Part shown: positions 1-10,204 of the stretch, piece after piece
Layout: each line of letters opens with the position of its first letter
How positions within the stretch are numbered: the stretch's first letter is position 1
Assembly: GCA_025617745.1 (NCBI GenBank)
Contig: CM046863.1
Coordinates: forward strand, 59,724,085-59,788,084
Source of the DNA: Heliocidaris erythrogramma
Lineage: Eukaryota; Echinodermata; Echinoidea; Camarodonta; Echinometridae
Direction of reading: 5' to 3'
Length of the DNA stretch: 64,000 nucleotides
Notes under the pieces: generated by a model
Database searches by the model: none
Told to the model about the DNA's origin: nothing
Seen by the model: only the letters and a program-made list of their open reading frames with translations
Translations under genes and position numbers: made by a program

Positions 1-41
1 TTTTTTTTTGGGGGGGGGGGGGGGGCGGCGAGGGGTTGTGA

Positions 42-902
42 CCAGTGGCGTATCTAGGAATTCTAGCGCCCGGGGCAAACTATTAAATCTGCGCACCCCC
101 CCCCCCCCCCCCCCTCCATGCCCAAACTCAAATTAATGAGCGTTTTTAAGTTAGAAATGATGGCACGACGTGAAAATTAGTTTGATGCACATAACCCGGG
201 GTTGTTAGCCCAAATATGAGTTTAATAAGCGAGGGAGCAACGAGACCGAGCGGCAGGATTTTGTTTTTCCTTTTCACCCCTCAACTTGAAATTTATCATG
301 TATTTTTGCCTTACAAAGAAAAAATCCAAGGGAATACAGCGACCTAGCAATATATATATTTATTGGGGGAAATTTTGAACATTCCTATTTTATGGGCGCA
401 AAATGAATGAAAACCCTGAAGAAATATATTTGAGGAAGGCGATTTCAAGGCAAATGTTTGATCTCTTTCGAATGTTCTATACTTTGAAGGTGCTTTTAAT
501 GCACTTATATCCCATCTGGGGCGCAAAATTTAACAAGCTCCTGTCTTATGCGGGGGGGGGGGGCGGTGGGCGGATGGGGGCAAAACAACTAGATTAAATT
601 AATTGTTAATGCTTTAAAAGCGCCATGGGGCGGGGGACGAAATAGATCTTGAACATAATTATGCGAGGGAGCAAAACGACCGACTTTTATGAAAATTTCG
701 CATTTCAAACCCCATAAAAAAACATTTCTTACGCATTTTGTCCTTGATTTGGGCGCAAATAACGCTCAAAGACTATAACATTTATTGTATTTTTCCCCCT
801 TTCTTTCTCGCTTTTGGGCTTTTGCGCCCTTTCAAGTGCCGCCCGGTGCACGTTGCCCCTCTGCCATCCCCCCCCCCCCCCCCCCCGTAGATACGCCACT
901 GG
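42..902. mobile_element. Non-autonomous inverted-repeat element, 0.86 kb
   Basis: The left end CCAGTGGCGTATCTA and the right end TAGATACGCCACTGG are inverted copies. The element is flanked by the same 6 bases, TTGTGA (36-41 and 903-908), which fits a target-site duplication. C-rich and G-rich runs sit just inside the ends. No coding region of note is present. The DNA outside it (1-41 and 909-1150) continues collinearly with 17.77-18.05 kb, where a shorter related sequence sits, so the insertion boundaries are supported. The superfamily is not recognised. Confidence 0.6.
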
Positions 903-1150
903 TTGTGAGACCCCATCCCCCTCTAGCGACGTCCCTGTTGAGAATATAAATATTTCGAGTTTTCCATTTCGTGTAATAAATGCAAAGGCAAATTGTAGTA
1001 AAATTCTGATGGACTACTGTATCTCTTATCAATTGTTAATAACCCATACGCATTTTTTTTCCTTCTATCAGAATAGACGATATGTTCATTATAATATATA
1101 TCCTTTTAAAATTATTGCTATAATTGCTGATTTGTATCTTCATTATTATT
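903..1150. repeat. Intron flank shared with 17.86-18.05 kb
   Basis: This stretch (AATGCAAAGGCAAATTGTAG and the following ~200 bases) recurs with small differences just upstream of module D. I read it as part of the duplicated intron in front of the LRR modules, not as a mobile element. Confidence 0.55.
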
Positions 1151-1260
1151 ATGCTTACCTGGCGTAGGGGTTGCATTGAAAGAAGGATGCACCCCCAGGG
1201 CGAGGATTGCCATTGCTCTACGGCTTGATGAATCTTGCGATTTCCTCAATCGTGGGGATT
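1151..1260 (+). pseudogene. U1 snRNA-like truncated sequence, copy 1
   Basis: The sequence starts ATGCTTACCTGGCG, close to the U1 5' end (ATACTTACCTGGC), which pairs with 5' splice sites. CAGGGCGAGG, a CCATTGC loop and a CGTGGGGATT stem follow in the order of U1 stem-loops II and III. The Sm site and stem-loop IV are absent, and an ATT-rich tail (1261-1300) follows. It lies about 160 bases upstream of the short exon of module A. It is a retro-derived U1 fragment or U1-headed SINE, not a working snRNA gene. Confidence 0.65.
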
Positions 1261-1421
1261 ATCATTATTATTATTATTGTCATTATTATTATTGCTTTTA
1301 TTGCTGTTACTTTTTAATTACCACCGTACAGACGTAGATTTCATTTATTTTCTATTTTGATTTCATTTCTTAGAAACGTATTGAACCACATTTCCTCATT
1401 TCTTTGTCATATATCATGTAG

Positions 1422-1464
1422 GAGTGAATGTGGTTCTCTAAACTACGACAGAAACGCTGTTCAG
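1422..1464 (+). CDS. Short leading exon of LRR module A (43 bp)
   Basis: An AG acceptor with a T-rich tract ends at 1421 and a GTAAGT donor starts at 1465. Read with one base finishing the previous codon, the exon encodes SECGSLNYDRNAVQ and ends on a codon boundary. The same exon, with the same length and phase, precedes modules B and D, and a 40 bp variant precedes C and E. The conserved splice sites and frame support a real coding exon joined to 1680-2176. The first coding exon of the gene is not visible here. Confidence 0.7.
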
Positions 1465-1679
1465 GTAAGTAGACTTTGAAATACTGATTGGATCTGCCTG
1501 ATGGGGAAATTAGAGCTGAAGTGCCACTGTTTGTTTGAAACAAATAAATCATTTGCCTGATTATCACTGAAGGAAGAGTTTGGACGTTCTTTTTAATATA
1601 CTTTCATTATCTACATCTATTGTCATAGTATCCCGATGCGTGTGAATGTGACAAGTGGTTTGTTTGCATTTCATTGCAG

Positions 1680-2176
1680 AATTCGAGGCTTGAGATAAAG
1701 CACTGCCAACTATCTACTGAGATGATCGACAAGTTGTGGTCCTGCCTCCGATCCGTCGCCTCTCTTTACCATCTCTCCATCTCAGACTCCTCTCTGAGTT
1801 TCCCATCATCTCCTCCTATGCTTCCAGCCGTCACAAAGGTCATAGCCAGGGGGGTGACGTCACAGAGCTCCGAAGGTCTGCTCTCATCGCTCCCAGGCTT
1901 GAAAGACATCGATATCACTATCGATGATGCAGAGACGGACATATCTCAGATCACGGCCTCCAGGCCTATGTGTCAGACCGGGGATCACGTCTCATCCTCA
2001 TTTTTAACAGAAGAGATGACTGGCTCGAGAGCGACGATTGCAGGACTGGGTCTTCTGATCAGCGAACAAACACCAAATCAACAATGGCTACGTTTCTCCG
2101 GGCTGAAGGGCAGAGACGAGGAAGCCGTGGTTGGCCTCTTTGTCAAGTCGACACACCTAAAGTCATTGGATTTGAG
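1680..2176 (+). CDS. LRR exon of NLR-like receptor, module A
   Basis: A single open exon of 497 bp lies between a TTTCATTGCAG acceptor and a GTGAGT donor, entering in phase 0 and leaving in phase 2. It encodes about 165 residues with spaced leucine-rich strands, for example LEIKHCQL near residue 4, LSISDSSL near 32, IDITIDDA near 76 and LKSLDL at the end. The layout is that of the divergent LRRs in the C-terminal part of echinoid NLR proteins, which serve as ligand-sensing surfaces. With the 43 bp exon upstream it forms a 540 bp, 180-codon unit. It is nearly identical to module C (about 19 differences). No NACHT, CARD or Death domain is seen nearby. The family assignment rests on recall of the sequence style, not on a search. 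Confidence 0.8.
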
Positions 2177-2420
2177 GTGAGTACAGTGGCGGATTTAGGG
2201 AGGGGGGCACATCTGGCCCGTGCCCCCCCCCCCCCCCCCTTGGAAGGAAATAACATAGTGCCCCCTTTTTAAAATGAAAAACTCTTTTTTTCTTTCTTTT
2301 TTGTTTGTCAGAGAATTATGGAGGGAAACTGGACCCCACCCCCTACTGAGCGAATTTTGGAGATCTGGCGGGGGGGGGGGGGGGGGGTACTGTTGCCATT
2401 TGCCCGAATATTAACTTTCC
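2177..2420. repeat. Dispersed GTGGCGGATTTAGGG / G-C-run repeat
   Basis: Immediately after the donor site is AGTGGCGGATTTAGGGAGG, followed by a long C run and, near 2371, a long G run. The same opening follows module C at about 9857. This is the generic 'GTGGCGGAT...GGGGG' short repeat that recurs across the window; no exact ends could be fixed. Confidence 0.45.
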
Positions 2421-2444
2421 AGGGTTTTTGCCAGGGACATAAAA

Positions 2445-2735
2445 ATGGGTTGTTTCTCCTTTCGTTTTCTTGCATTTAGTTTTCCTTTCCATCTTGTCTT
2501 TCTATATTTGTTTTCCTTTCCGTCGCCTTTTCTTTTAACTTTTCTTTTTTATTCTCCTTTCTCTTTTCTTCATTTCCTTTTCTCTATCTGTTTCTCGCTC
2601 CATATTTCTCCTCTTTTTTGGCCGATAGAGGTTGCACATTTACCGACATTTTCTTTCTTTTCTTTTCTTTCTTTTTCTTTTTTTTTTTTTTTTTTTGTGG
2701 GGGGGGAGGGGTTGTGACCACTGGTGCTTCTTATA
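2445..2735 (+). repeat. Pyrimidine-rich tract, duplicated at 17.49-17.83 kb
   Basis: A long TTTCC/TTTTC tract ends in a T run, a G run and GGTTGTGACCACTGG. It matches 17490-17830 over its whole length and shares its end with 1-45. Frames open through it are low-complexity and are not called as genes. It is part of the repeated intron block between modules. Confidence 0.6.
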
Positions 2736-2862
2736 ATTATTCTTATTACCACGGTGCAGATGTAGATTTCATTTTTTTTTCTATATTGATTTATATTTTT
2801 ATTTCCCAATAATTTATCAAATCACATTCTTTCCCTCATTTCTTTTTCAAATATATTTTTAG

Positions 2863-2905
2863 GAGTGAAAGTGGTTCTCTACACTACGACATGCATGCCG
2901 TCCAA
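2863..2905 (+). CDS. Short leading exon of LRR module B (43 bp)
   Basis: The exon lies between a T-rich TTTTTAG acceptor and a GTAAGT donor and encodes SESGSLHYDMHAVQ in the same phase as the module A exon. Length and splice phase are conserved, so it should join to 3017. The intron to the next exon is only 111 bp. Confidence 0.65.
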
Positions 2906-3016
2906 GTAAGTAGACTGATGTTTGCACATGCCTTTAAAATAACGGAGAAAACGATATTCTCTGCCTGGTGGGAAATGACCCCAGAATAGCATATTGTCTG
3001 TCTTATTTCGTTACAG

Positions 3017-3562
3017 AAATCTAGGCTTGAGATAAAGCACTGCCAGCTATCTACTGAGATGACCGAAAAATTGTGGTCCTGCCTCCGATCCGTCGCTTCT
3101 ATAAAACATCTCTCCATCTCAGACTCCTCTCTCAGTTTCCCGTCATCTCCTCCTGAGCTTCCATCCATCACAAAGCTGATAGCCGAGAGAGTGACGTCAC
3201 ATAGCTACGAAGGTCTGTTCTCTTCTTTACCTGGCGTGCGAGAAATCGATATCACTATCGATGATGTAGGGAAAGAAGACGTATCTCAGATCCAGACTGG
3301 TCTTCGTCGACGTCTGACGGGACAGGAGCTCACGCGCATCAGCCTTAAAGTACCTGAATCACTCCCTAGGACTCGGCCATCAGAGAAGAAAAATGTATCA
3401 AGCGTGCCAAGAGACACGACAAGAGGACTGGGTCTCTTGAATGGAACATTCGACAGTGACGAGGTGATATTGTCCTGGGGTAATTTCCGGACCCGAGGAG
3501 ATATTGATTGATCTCGTCGAGCCTTCAACGCGTTTGATATCATCTTGTCTGTATATAGAACA
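3017..3562 (+). pseudogene. LRR exon of NLR-like receptor, module B, frameshifted
   Basis: The acceptor is TTCGTTACAG and the donor is GTGAGT at 3563. The exon is related to module D along its whole length: KSRLEIKHCQLSTEMTEKLW at the start, VREIDITIDDVGKEDVSQI in the middle, and an IDLVEP-like end visible in a second frame. It is 546 bp, while the other four long exons are all 3n+2. Compared with D there is one extra base within about 3474-3490, so the frame from the start reaches a TGA at 3509-3511, about 50 bases before the donor. Either this module is dead or terminates the protein, or the extra base is an assembly error. The rest of the exon is intact. Confidence 0.7.
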
Positions 3563-4463
3563 GTGAGTAATCATTCTAAGTTTCTTAATCTATCGGTTAT
3601 CGGTTTCTCAGCCCGCCTCTGTTCTTTTTTCATGTTTTGTTCCTTGACTTATTTCATGTAGACCTATTTGACATGAAATGGGCATCAGAATTACTCTCTT
3701 GGTCAAGTTAATGTGTTGACATTTTTAATTACATGTATCAAAGTATCGACCTAAATTCCATTTAACTCTGAAATAAGGATTCAAGGATGATATTGATATT
3801 GGGTATAATGTTAAGTCAAGACAAAGGACCAGTAAGGTTCAAAATATTCAAGAAGATATCACAAGAATGATACGACTCGCAGAAAATCAAACAAACTGTG
3901 AAAGCTTTTGTAGGAATTAAACATGTGATGAATCAGTTGAAGTTGAAAATACAGAAAGTAGTTCAGATTTCCATCATAATAATTACATAACAATGATAAA
4001 TTATGACATAGGATATTGTCAAATCTTATTTTGAATGCTGTGGCCAAAGAAATTGATCATGTTTATACTCATGTTTATTTCGTACTTGTCCAGTATATTT
4101 TTACATGCCAGTCACCCTCCATACCATCTCCATTTAAACCGCCTGTTCATTGTACAGACTACAGTGATTTCTTCAATTGTCATGTTTCATGCATACACTC
4201 AATGTTCAGTCAGTGTGACTACGCGTGTACATTAACTGTACAGTTGTACATGTACATGGGCATTATTGTATTCAAACTCTACATGCTACCTTGTACAATA
4301 TGTGTCATGTTCATTGCCAAACGCATCAAAATATTTTGTCTATCTGAAACATGTCATACACATGTCAAGATCTTCATCTATGTTCGCCACTGTTATGACT
4401 TTTACTGGTGTTTGGTCAGTTATCAAGTTGAGACATACTATGACTGCCCAATGTGATACTGAA
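3563..4463. other. Intron, paralogous to pieces of 19.4-22.1 kb
   Basis: No exon was found. TTGACATGAAAT and its surroundings (about 3668-3730) match 19494-19560. GACAAAGGACCAGTAAGG (about 3820-3860) matches 21697-21740. The stretch 4035-4205 (CACCCTCCATACCATCTCCA) matches 21945-22090. The order is kept, so the DNA after module B and after module D is one duplicated intron, expanded in D by other insertions. Confidence 0.55.
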
Positions 4464-5843
4464 TATGGGTCTGAGCCAAAAGTAGTCAACATAAATCCTA
4501 AATTTTCAATTTAAGATTTGTGTCTGCCCTTGTATATCACATGAAAGCTGAGAATCTGTAGTTTATGAAAATGTGCATGTCTCTTCATGATTGCGTTCCG
4601 TTTTTTTTTAAATAACCTTTAAAATGGAAAAGAGCGCCCTCATAGCGCGACGGGACGGAATTACTAGAAAAAGCAATTTAAAAAAAAGTGAAAGGGCATT
4701 TGAAAAATGAAGTTTGGAGTTGGAATACTATATGCAATACTATTCAATGCCCAATGCCAGTTCTGGCAATATTCTGTTATAATTGGGTTAAAATTTAAAC
4801 TTTTTGGTGCAAAATTGTATTTTGGGGCACTTTGACACCCCCTTTTTATTTTTTTGTAGGATAAAGTAGAGTTTATAGACTGAGGTCTTATAAAGTATCA
4901 ATGAACTATCGTACCATCACTTCTGTACCATTAAAACTGATTCCCTTATATTTCGAGAAGAATTGTGATGTGTTCTTTTTTTTTCCGTCCCGTCGCATTT
5001 AGTGGGTATTTAAGGGATTTTAGGTGCGACGGGACGGAATTTTGCATGGACAGTACAGTCCCATGTATGTCATTTGATGTAAGTATACTTTTTTTAACCT
5101 GAGCAAGTTTTTATTCATTTAATTTGAATAAACAATAGAGAATAAAAGTTTTCTTACTCGAACAATGTAGTTCTACCACATTTTTTTAGAGAAAAGAACT
5201 ATTTCATGATATCCAAAAAATTTCTTTTCAAAATCCCCATTTGTTTTGTACATGGTGCAAAAGTGTCCATCCTCTCTAGTGATTTTATCTCTTAAATTTG
5301 AATTAACAATAAAGCTTGCCACTTCCCTGGGCCTTAACATTGTAGTTCTACCATAGTTTAAAAGAAAAAAGTACAGTTGGACAATATTTAAAAAAAAAAT
5401 TGAAATCCCCATTCATTTTGTACATGGTGCAAAAGTTTCCGTCCCGTCGCGCGACACCCATTCATCAATTTTCAAATTTAAAAAAATTGATTGGGCCAAA
5501 ATCTTAGCTTCATGGTTGAATGTAATGTGCTCTATCATACTAATAAAAAATCGTGAAACATAGCTAGTCTTCAATTTTAACTTCGATAGAATTTTACTTT
5601 GAATCTGTCTTACAAAATTTCACCATTCTATCGTTCCGTCCCGTCGCGCTAACAAAAAATGTTGTTACCATGGAAACGGAATTACGATCATTCTTGTGTT
5701 TGTAGTGGAATTGTTCTTCAGTGTAAACTTATTACATAAGTAAAGGTATGCAGCAGGTAGCATTTCTTATTTTCTTGTAAGGAGAAAAAATCCTATTGAA
5801 TTCCGTCCCGTCGCGTTGACAGGACTTTTGGCTCAGACCCATA
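4464..5843. mobile_element. Inverted-repeat element with CCGTCCCGTCGCG motifs
   Basis: The left end TATGGGTCTGAGCCAAAAGT (4464-4483) and the right end ACTTTTGGCTCAGACCCATA (5824-5843) are perfect inverted copies of 20 bases. Inside, TTCCGTCCCGTCGC or its complement occurs six times (near 4645, 4985, 5025, 5437, 5631 and 5801), usually next to ATT-rich DNA. A block around 5230-5330 recurs at 5390-5440 (CATTTTGTACATGGTGCAAA). No transposase is seen, and the superfamily is unknown. Confidence 0.65.
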
Positions 5844-5945
5844 TATGATTGTGGAGGAACTATTGACAAATGAATTGGAACAAGTTCCACTTGCATTTTT
5901 ATGGCAGTTGTTACCCAAATTTTGAGAATGATGCATCACCAGTAA

Positions 5946-6205
5946 AGTCAAGGCCCAAACCCTCAACGCCAAGGCTTTGACTAGCAAGGCCCAGGCTTTA
6001 CCCACAAGGCCAAGACAAAGGCCAAGGCTTAACCCAAAACGCCAAGACTAAGGCCAAAGCTTTACCCATGCACAAGGCCAAGACTAAGCAGACTATTAAG
6101 GCCAAGGCTTTACCCACAAGGCCAAGACTAAGACCAAGGCTTTACCCACAAGGCCAAGACTAAGGCCAATTTAATGCTTGAACCTTAAAGGCCAAGGCCA
6201 AGGCA
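5946..6205 (+). repeat. AAGGCCAAG minisatellite
   Basis: A degenerate tandem repeat is built on AAGGCCAAGACTAAGGCCAA and GGCTTTACCCACAAGG, with a unit of roughly 35 bases. It directly follows the CCGTCCCGTCGCG element and lies in the intron before module C. Confidence 0.65.
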
Positions 6206-7693
6206 TCAAAAAGAAAGGAGGGGGAAATGGAACATCAAAGATGGAGGCTCACACGCAAAGAAAAGAAAGCAGGCACTGTCTTCAAGAATCATCTTGACAG
6301 CAGGGGTGGTTGAACATTTTTAGAGGGAAAGGGGTGGTCATTGCAAAAAAAAAAATATATATATATATATATATGGGGGGGGGGGGGGCACCTACAAAGA
6401 CATGGTGGGGAAAATTGCCATAACCCCCTTTCATGACCTTCTTTGGTAGATGTATCATTCTTCCTTGACATACTAGCTGGTATTATTTGCAAGTAAGGTA
6501 AACCAACTATTAAAGGCACTGTATTTTATTATGATTTTATCAGGAGATATGTCACTGCTCACAAACCCACAATGCCCTTTTATTCAGCTGATTTTCATGT
6601 TCACGATGTTAGGCCTCTTGCCAAAATAGTGAATATGAGGTCTCATTCCAGGTTGCATAACAACTAGTGGTGTATATTGGGATTACATGTATGGCTCTCA
6701 CAGCATAATATAATGAACCCCCCCCCCCCCCCAAAAAAAAAAAAAAAAAAAAAAAAATAAGGAAAAAAGAAAGAAACTTATTAAGTATGTAACTTTAAAA
6801 CTAAGCAGCAATTTTTTTTGTATTTATTATCTTCAAAGATGCAATTTCTATGCCCTTTACCCAAGAGAATTTGCACAGGAGCAGTGCAATCAAGCGATAT
6901 CATATAGAATTTCGAAATTATGAAATACTGATTAACAGTTTCCTCGAATGGGGCGTCAAATTCATAAAAATCCAGGAGAATTCGTGTCAAGAAATTTAGC
7001 AAGTCAAACGAAGGTTATGATTTCTTTCAAAATTCGAAGTGCTATTTGTAGCTTTATCCTGTATGGGGTAAAATACAAAGCAACAAGGATGACAGCTCCT
7101 ATATTGATTGAACCCTTTAAAAAGCCATTTCTAAACTGGATTGTAATTGTGTGTATATTCATGCGTGAAAAGTTGGCGATATCCTGAAGAACGTTATGTA
7201 GGAGAGCAAAGCAAACAAGCTTCAGAAAATCAGTCGAATTTTATCCACTAAAACGACTGCATGAACTGCCATTTACCTTTCTTACTGGGGCTCGTTTAAT
7301 CAACAATATAATAATTTTCGTCTTCCTTTTCTACCCTTTCTCTTTCTAAAATCATGTCTTTTGCTCCCCATTCAAGTGCCCCCCTGCAAATCAAAGCACA
7401 AAAATAAAAAGGGGATTTTATATGTAAATAAAGATTACTACAGTTTTTGCATATGACTACGGAATTAATAAAAAACTACAAAATAGGCATATATATTTCG
7501 GTGAATGTCTTGGACTCTGGGCAATATATTCTGATATCCCCCTCAAGGCCAGTCAATATTGTAAAATTATTGATTACATTATAATTAGCATTATCTCCAT
7601 CATAGTAATTAACATGATTGTTTCACTCTAGACACTGAAATTATTTATTACCGACTGCCAAGTTTTCCCTCATTTCTCTTTTAATTCCTACAG
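6206..7693. other. Intron, no gene seen
   Basis: This interval holds a TA microsatellite next to a G run (about 6354-6388), a C run joined to an A run (6717-6757), and otherwise AT-rich single-copy-looking DNA. No open frame resembles a protein that I recognise. Confidence 0.4.
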
Positions 7694-7733
7694 GTTTTCT
7701 GGATCGCTGCCCTCGGACAGACGCGTATCAAAT
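7694..7733 (+). CDS. Short leading exon of LRR module C (40 bp)
   Basis: The exon lies between a CCTACAG acceptor and a GTAAGT donor. It encodes FSGSLPSDRRVSN after one base that completes the previous codon. It is a 40 bp variant of the 43 bp exon of A, B and D, with the same phases, and is nearly identical to the exon at 37984. It should join to 9353 across a 1.6 kb intron that contains a MITE. Confidence 0.65.
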
Positions 7734-8203
7734 GTAAGTAGGCCTGATAGGCATTATTCATTAGGAACGTTCAAGAGAGCAATTAGTGCGTTCCTCCTTT
7801 TGGAAAATGCAGCAAAATAAATGATATTTCTTCGATATATTTCAATTAGTAATGAACTGTTTTATACTACAATTATATACTTATTTGTTGTATTTATTTA
7901 CTACAAATGATATTATTCAATGAAAAATTGCAAATGGATATGAAGTTATAAAAAAAAATCGTTCGAACACCAGCTGAACAATATGACATGTCAATTTATG
8001 TGATGGTTACGTTTTCATAATTGTGTGTACATTTTGCTTCTCCAAACTACCGATATACAGCAATGAAATATGTTTTCTCTCGACATGAACATTTATAAAA
8101 ACAACTCAAACAAGCTTTAAAGCGTATATTTTTTTCCATGATAGCTAGAGCAAGAGATTGTATTTAACTCCCTAAATTGAATATGATGTAAAGGCTGGTC
8201 ACA

Positions 8204-9158
8204 CCCTGATAGCAGAAAGTGTTGAAAAATGTCGTGATATTTACGTCGTGGTTTTCGTCTTTTTTACGTCCTGTAATTACGTCAATAAGATGACAACTTG
8301 CACCAACGCAAGACGTCAAGTGGACGTCTTATTTTGACGTCATCTCTACGTCTTCATTCCTTTTCCCTAATAGCAGAGAGTGTTAAAAATGACGTGATAT
8401 TTACGTCGTGGTTTTCGTCTTTTTACGTCCTGTAATTACGTCAATAAGACGACAACTCGCACGAACGCAAGACGTCAAGATGACGTCTTATTCTGACGTC
8501 ATCTCTACGTCTTGTACACTGTAAAAACTAAAGTGCTACTTTTAGGGGCATGTATAGTGACTGCACCTGAAATGCTGTTTATAGCACTTGTAGTGTGCTA
8601 ATTTACCAGCAAAAAAAAAATGTGAGCGTGGCGAGCCTCGAACCAGGTTCCGCTGATTGAGAGGCGCTGACGTTACCGATGGACTAACAAATGCTTCTTG
8701 CTATCCTGTTTAGTCATGGGAGTCAAGTAGATAACATGAACTATGTGGTGTCGTAAATTCACTATGTAACAATATGATCTGCTCTAAATCGTAAATTGTG
8801 AGTTAGTCTAGCGGTAATGCCAGCAATTCTCGATCAGCGGACCCTGGTTCGAAGCTCGCCCAAATCATTTTTTTAATGAATGTTTAGCAGTTTAAGGAGC
8901 CGGTCCAGCTCCCGTGAAAGTGCTGAAATAGCACGCTGTGTGCATTCAATAGCACTCTGAGTGCAGTCCCTATGCATGCCCTCAAAAAGTGCTCAGCACT
9001 TCAGTTTTGCAGTGTACAGATGACGTCAAAATAAGACGTCCTCTTGACGTCTTGCGTTGGTGCAAGTTGTCGTCTTATTGACGTAATTACAGGACGTAAA
9101 AAAGACAAAAACCACGACGTAAATATCACGTAATTTTTACCACTTTCTGCTATCAGGG
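8204..9158. mobile_element. Palindromic MITE (CCCTGATAGCAG family), copy 1
   Basis: The ends are CCCTGATAGCAGAAAGTG and CACTTTCTGCTATCAGGG. The arms carry repeated ACGTC motifs (TTTACGTCGTGG, AAGACGTC). The left arm is partly doubled (about 8204-8345 and 8366-8515). A dinucleotide CA abuts both ends, so the target duplication appears to be 2 bp. A second element (8516-9017) lies between the arms. The same family is at 40268, 44321 and 53189. It sits in the intron of module C; the matching intron of module E lacks it. Confidence 0.75.
8516..9017. mobile_element. Inner inverted-repeat element with two tRNA-like sequences
   Basis: The inner ends ACACTGTAAAAACT and CAGTTTTGCAGTGT are inverted, and the repetition continues through GTGCT-rich arms and GCATG. 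Inside are two tRNA-like stretches pointing outward. One on the minus strand (about 8628-8690) has TTAGTCCATCGGTAACG and a GGTTCGAGGC box. One on the plus strand (about 8799-8860) has TTAGTCTAGCGGTAATG and a GGTTCGAAGC box. Both resemble pol III A and B boxes, but I could not fold either into a paired acceptor stem, so I do not call functional tRNAs. Confidence 0.65.
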
Positions 9159-9352
9159 CAATTGTCCGATAACGAAAACGAGTTTTTTCCTTTAGGGATT
9201 CACTCTAGATTCGCCCTACGATTAACATACACGAGCATACTCACACACAAACAGAATATAGTAGGGTGCAGCTATAATTGAAAATCTCGTAATCGTTATC
9301 GGACAAATGTGACCGGCCCTTGCCGCATATATGTTCCTGTATTTCACTGCAG

Positions 9353-9849
9353 AATTCTAGGCTTGAGATAAAGCACTGCAAGCTATCTACTGACATGATC
9401 AACAAGTTGTGGTCCTGCCTCCGATCCGTCGCCTCTCTTTACCATCTCTCCATCTCAGACTCCTCTCTGAGTTTCCCATCATCTCCTCCTCAGCTTCCAG
9501 CCGTCACAAAGGTCATAGCCAGGGGGGTGACGTCACAGAGCTCCGAAGGTCTGCTCTCATCGCTCCCAGGCTTGAAAGACATCGATATCACTATCGATGA
9601 TGCAGAGACGGACATATCTCAGATCACGGCCTCCAGGCCTATGCGTCAGACCGGGGATCACGCCTCATCCTCAATTTTGACAGAAGAGATGACTGGCTCG
9701 ATAGAGACGATTGCAGGACTGGGTCTTCTGATCAGCGAACAAACACCAAATCAACAATGGCTACGTATCTCCGGGCTGAAGGGCAGAGATGAGGAAGCCG
9801 TGGTTGACCTCTTTGTCAAGTCGACACACCTAAAGTCATTGGAGTTGGG
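9353..9849 (+). CDS. LRR exon of NLR-like receptor, module C
   Basis: This 497 bp exon lies between a TTTCACTGCAG acceptor and a GTGAGT donor, with the same length and phases as module A. It encodes about 165 residues beginning NSRLEIKHCKLSTDM and ending LKSLELG, with the same leucine-rich strands. Against module A I count about 13 replaced residues and only 3-4 silent changes, so copies differ mostly in protein sequence. The open frame is complete. Its leading exon is the 40 bp type, unlike A, so the two near-identical long exons sit behind different short exons. Confidence 0.8.
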
Positions 9850-10204
9850 GTGAGTAAAGTGGCTGATTTAGGGAGGGGGGTGGGGCACAACATTTAAATA
9901 TCACAGACATAACACCATGTAGGTCCATATGTACAAATAATAGTATCACATGTTCACATGATGAAGTGGTATTCAAGCAAACTTTGTTCCAAAAATTGTG
10001 CCTTTCTGTAGATTTGGTGTTAAAATATAGCAATGTGAAGAAAAAATATGCATTATAACAAGGTTTTGACTCTGAAAAGTTTCTCTCATTTTACACTTCC
10101 TCATTGAGGATATGTATTACTCCATGGAGATGATGATTGTGTTGGGGGACATCTACATCCTTAATAGTGACATTGCTAATATTCGTCTTTTAACTTTAGA
10201 ATTT
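9850..10204. other. Intron start, shared with the flank of module A
   Basis: The donor is followed by AGTGGCTGATTTAGGGAGG, matching the first ~30 bases of the intron after module A. After that the sequence is AT-rich with no gene or clear repeat. Confidence 0.4.
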
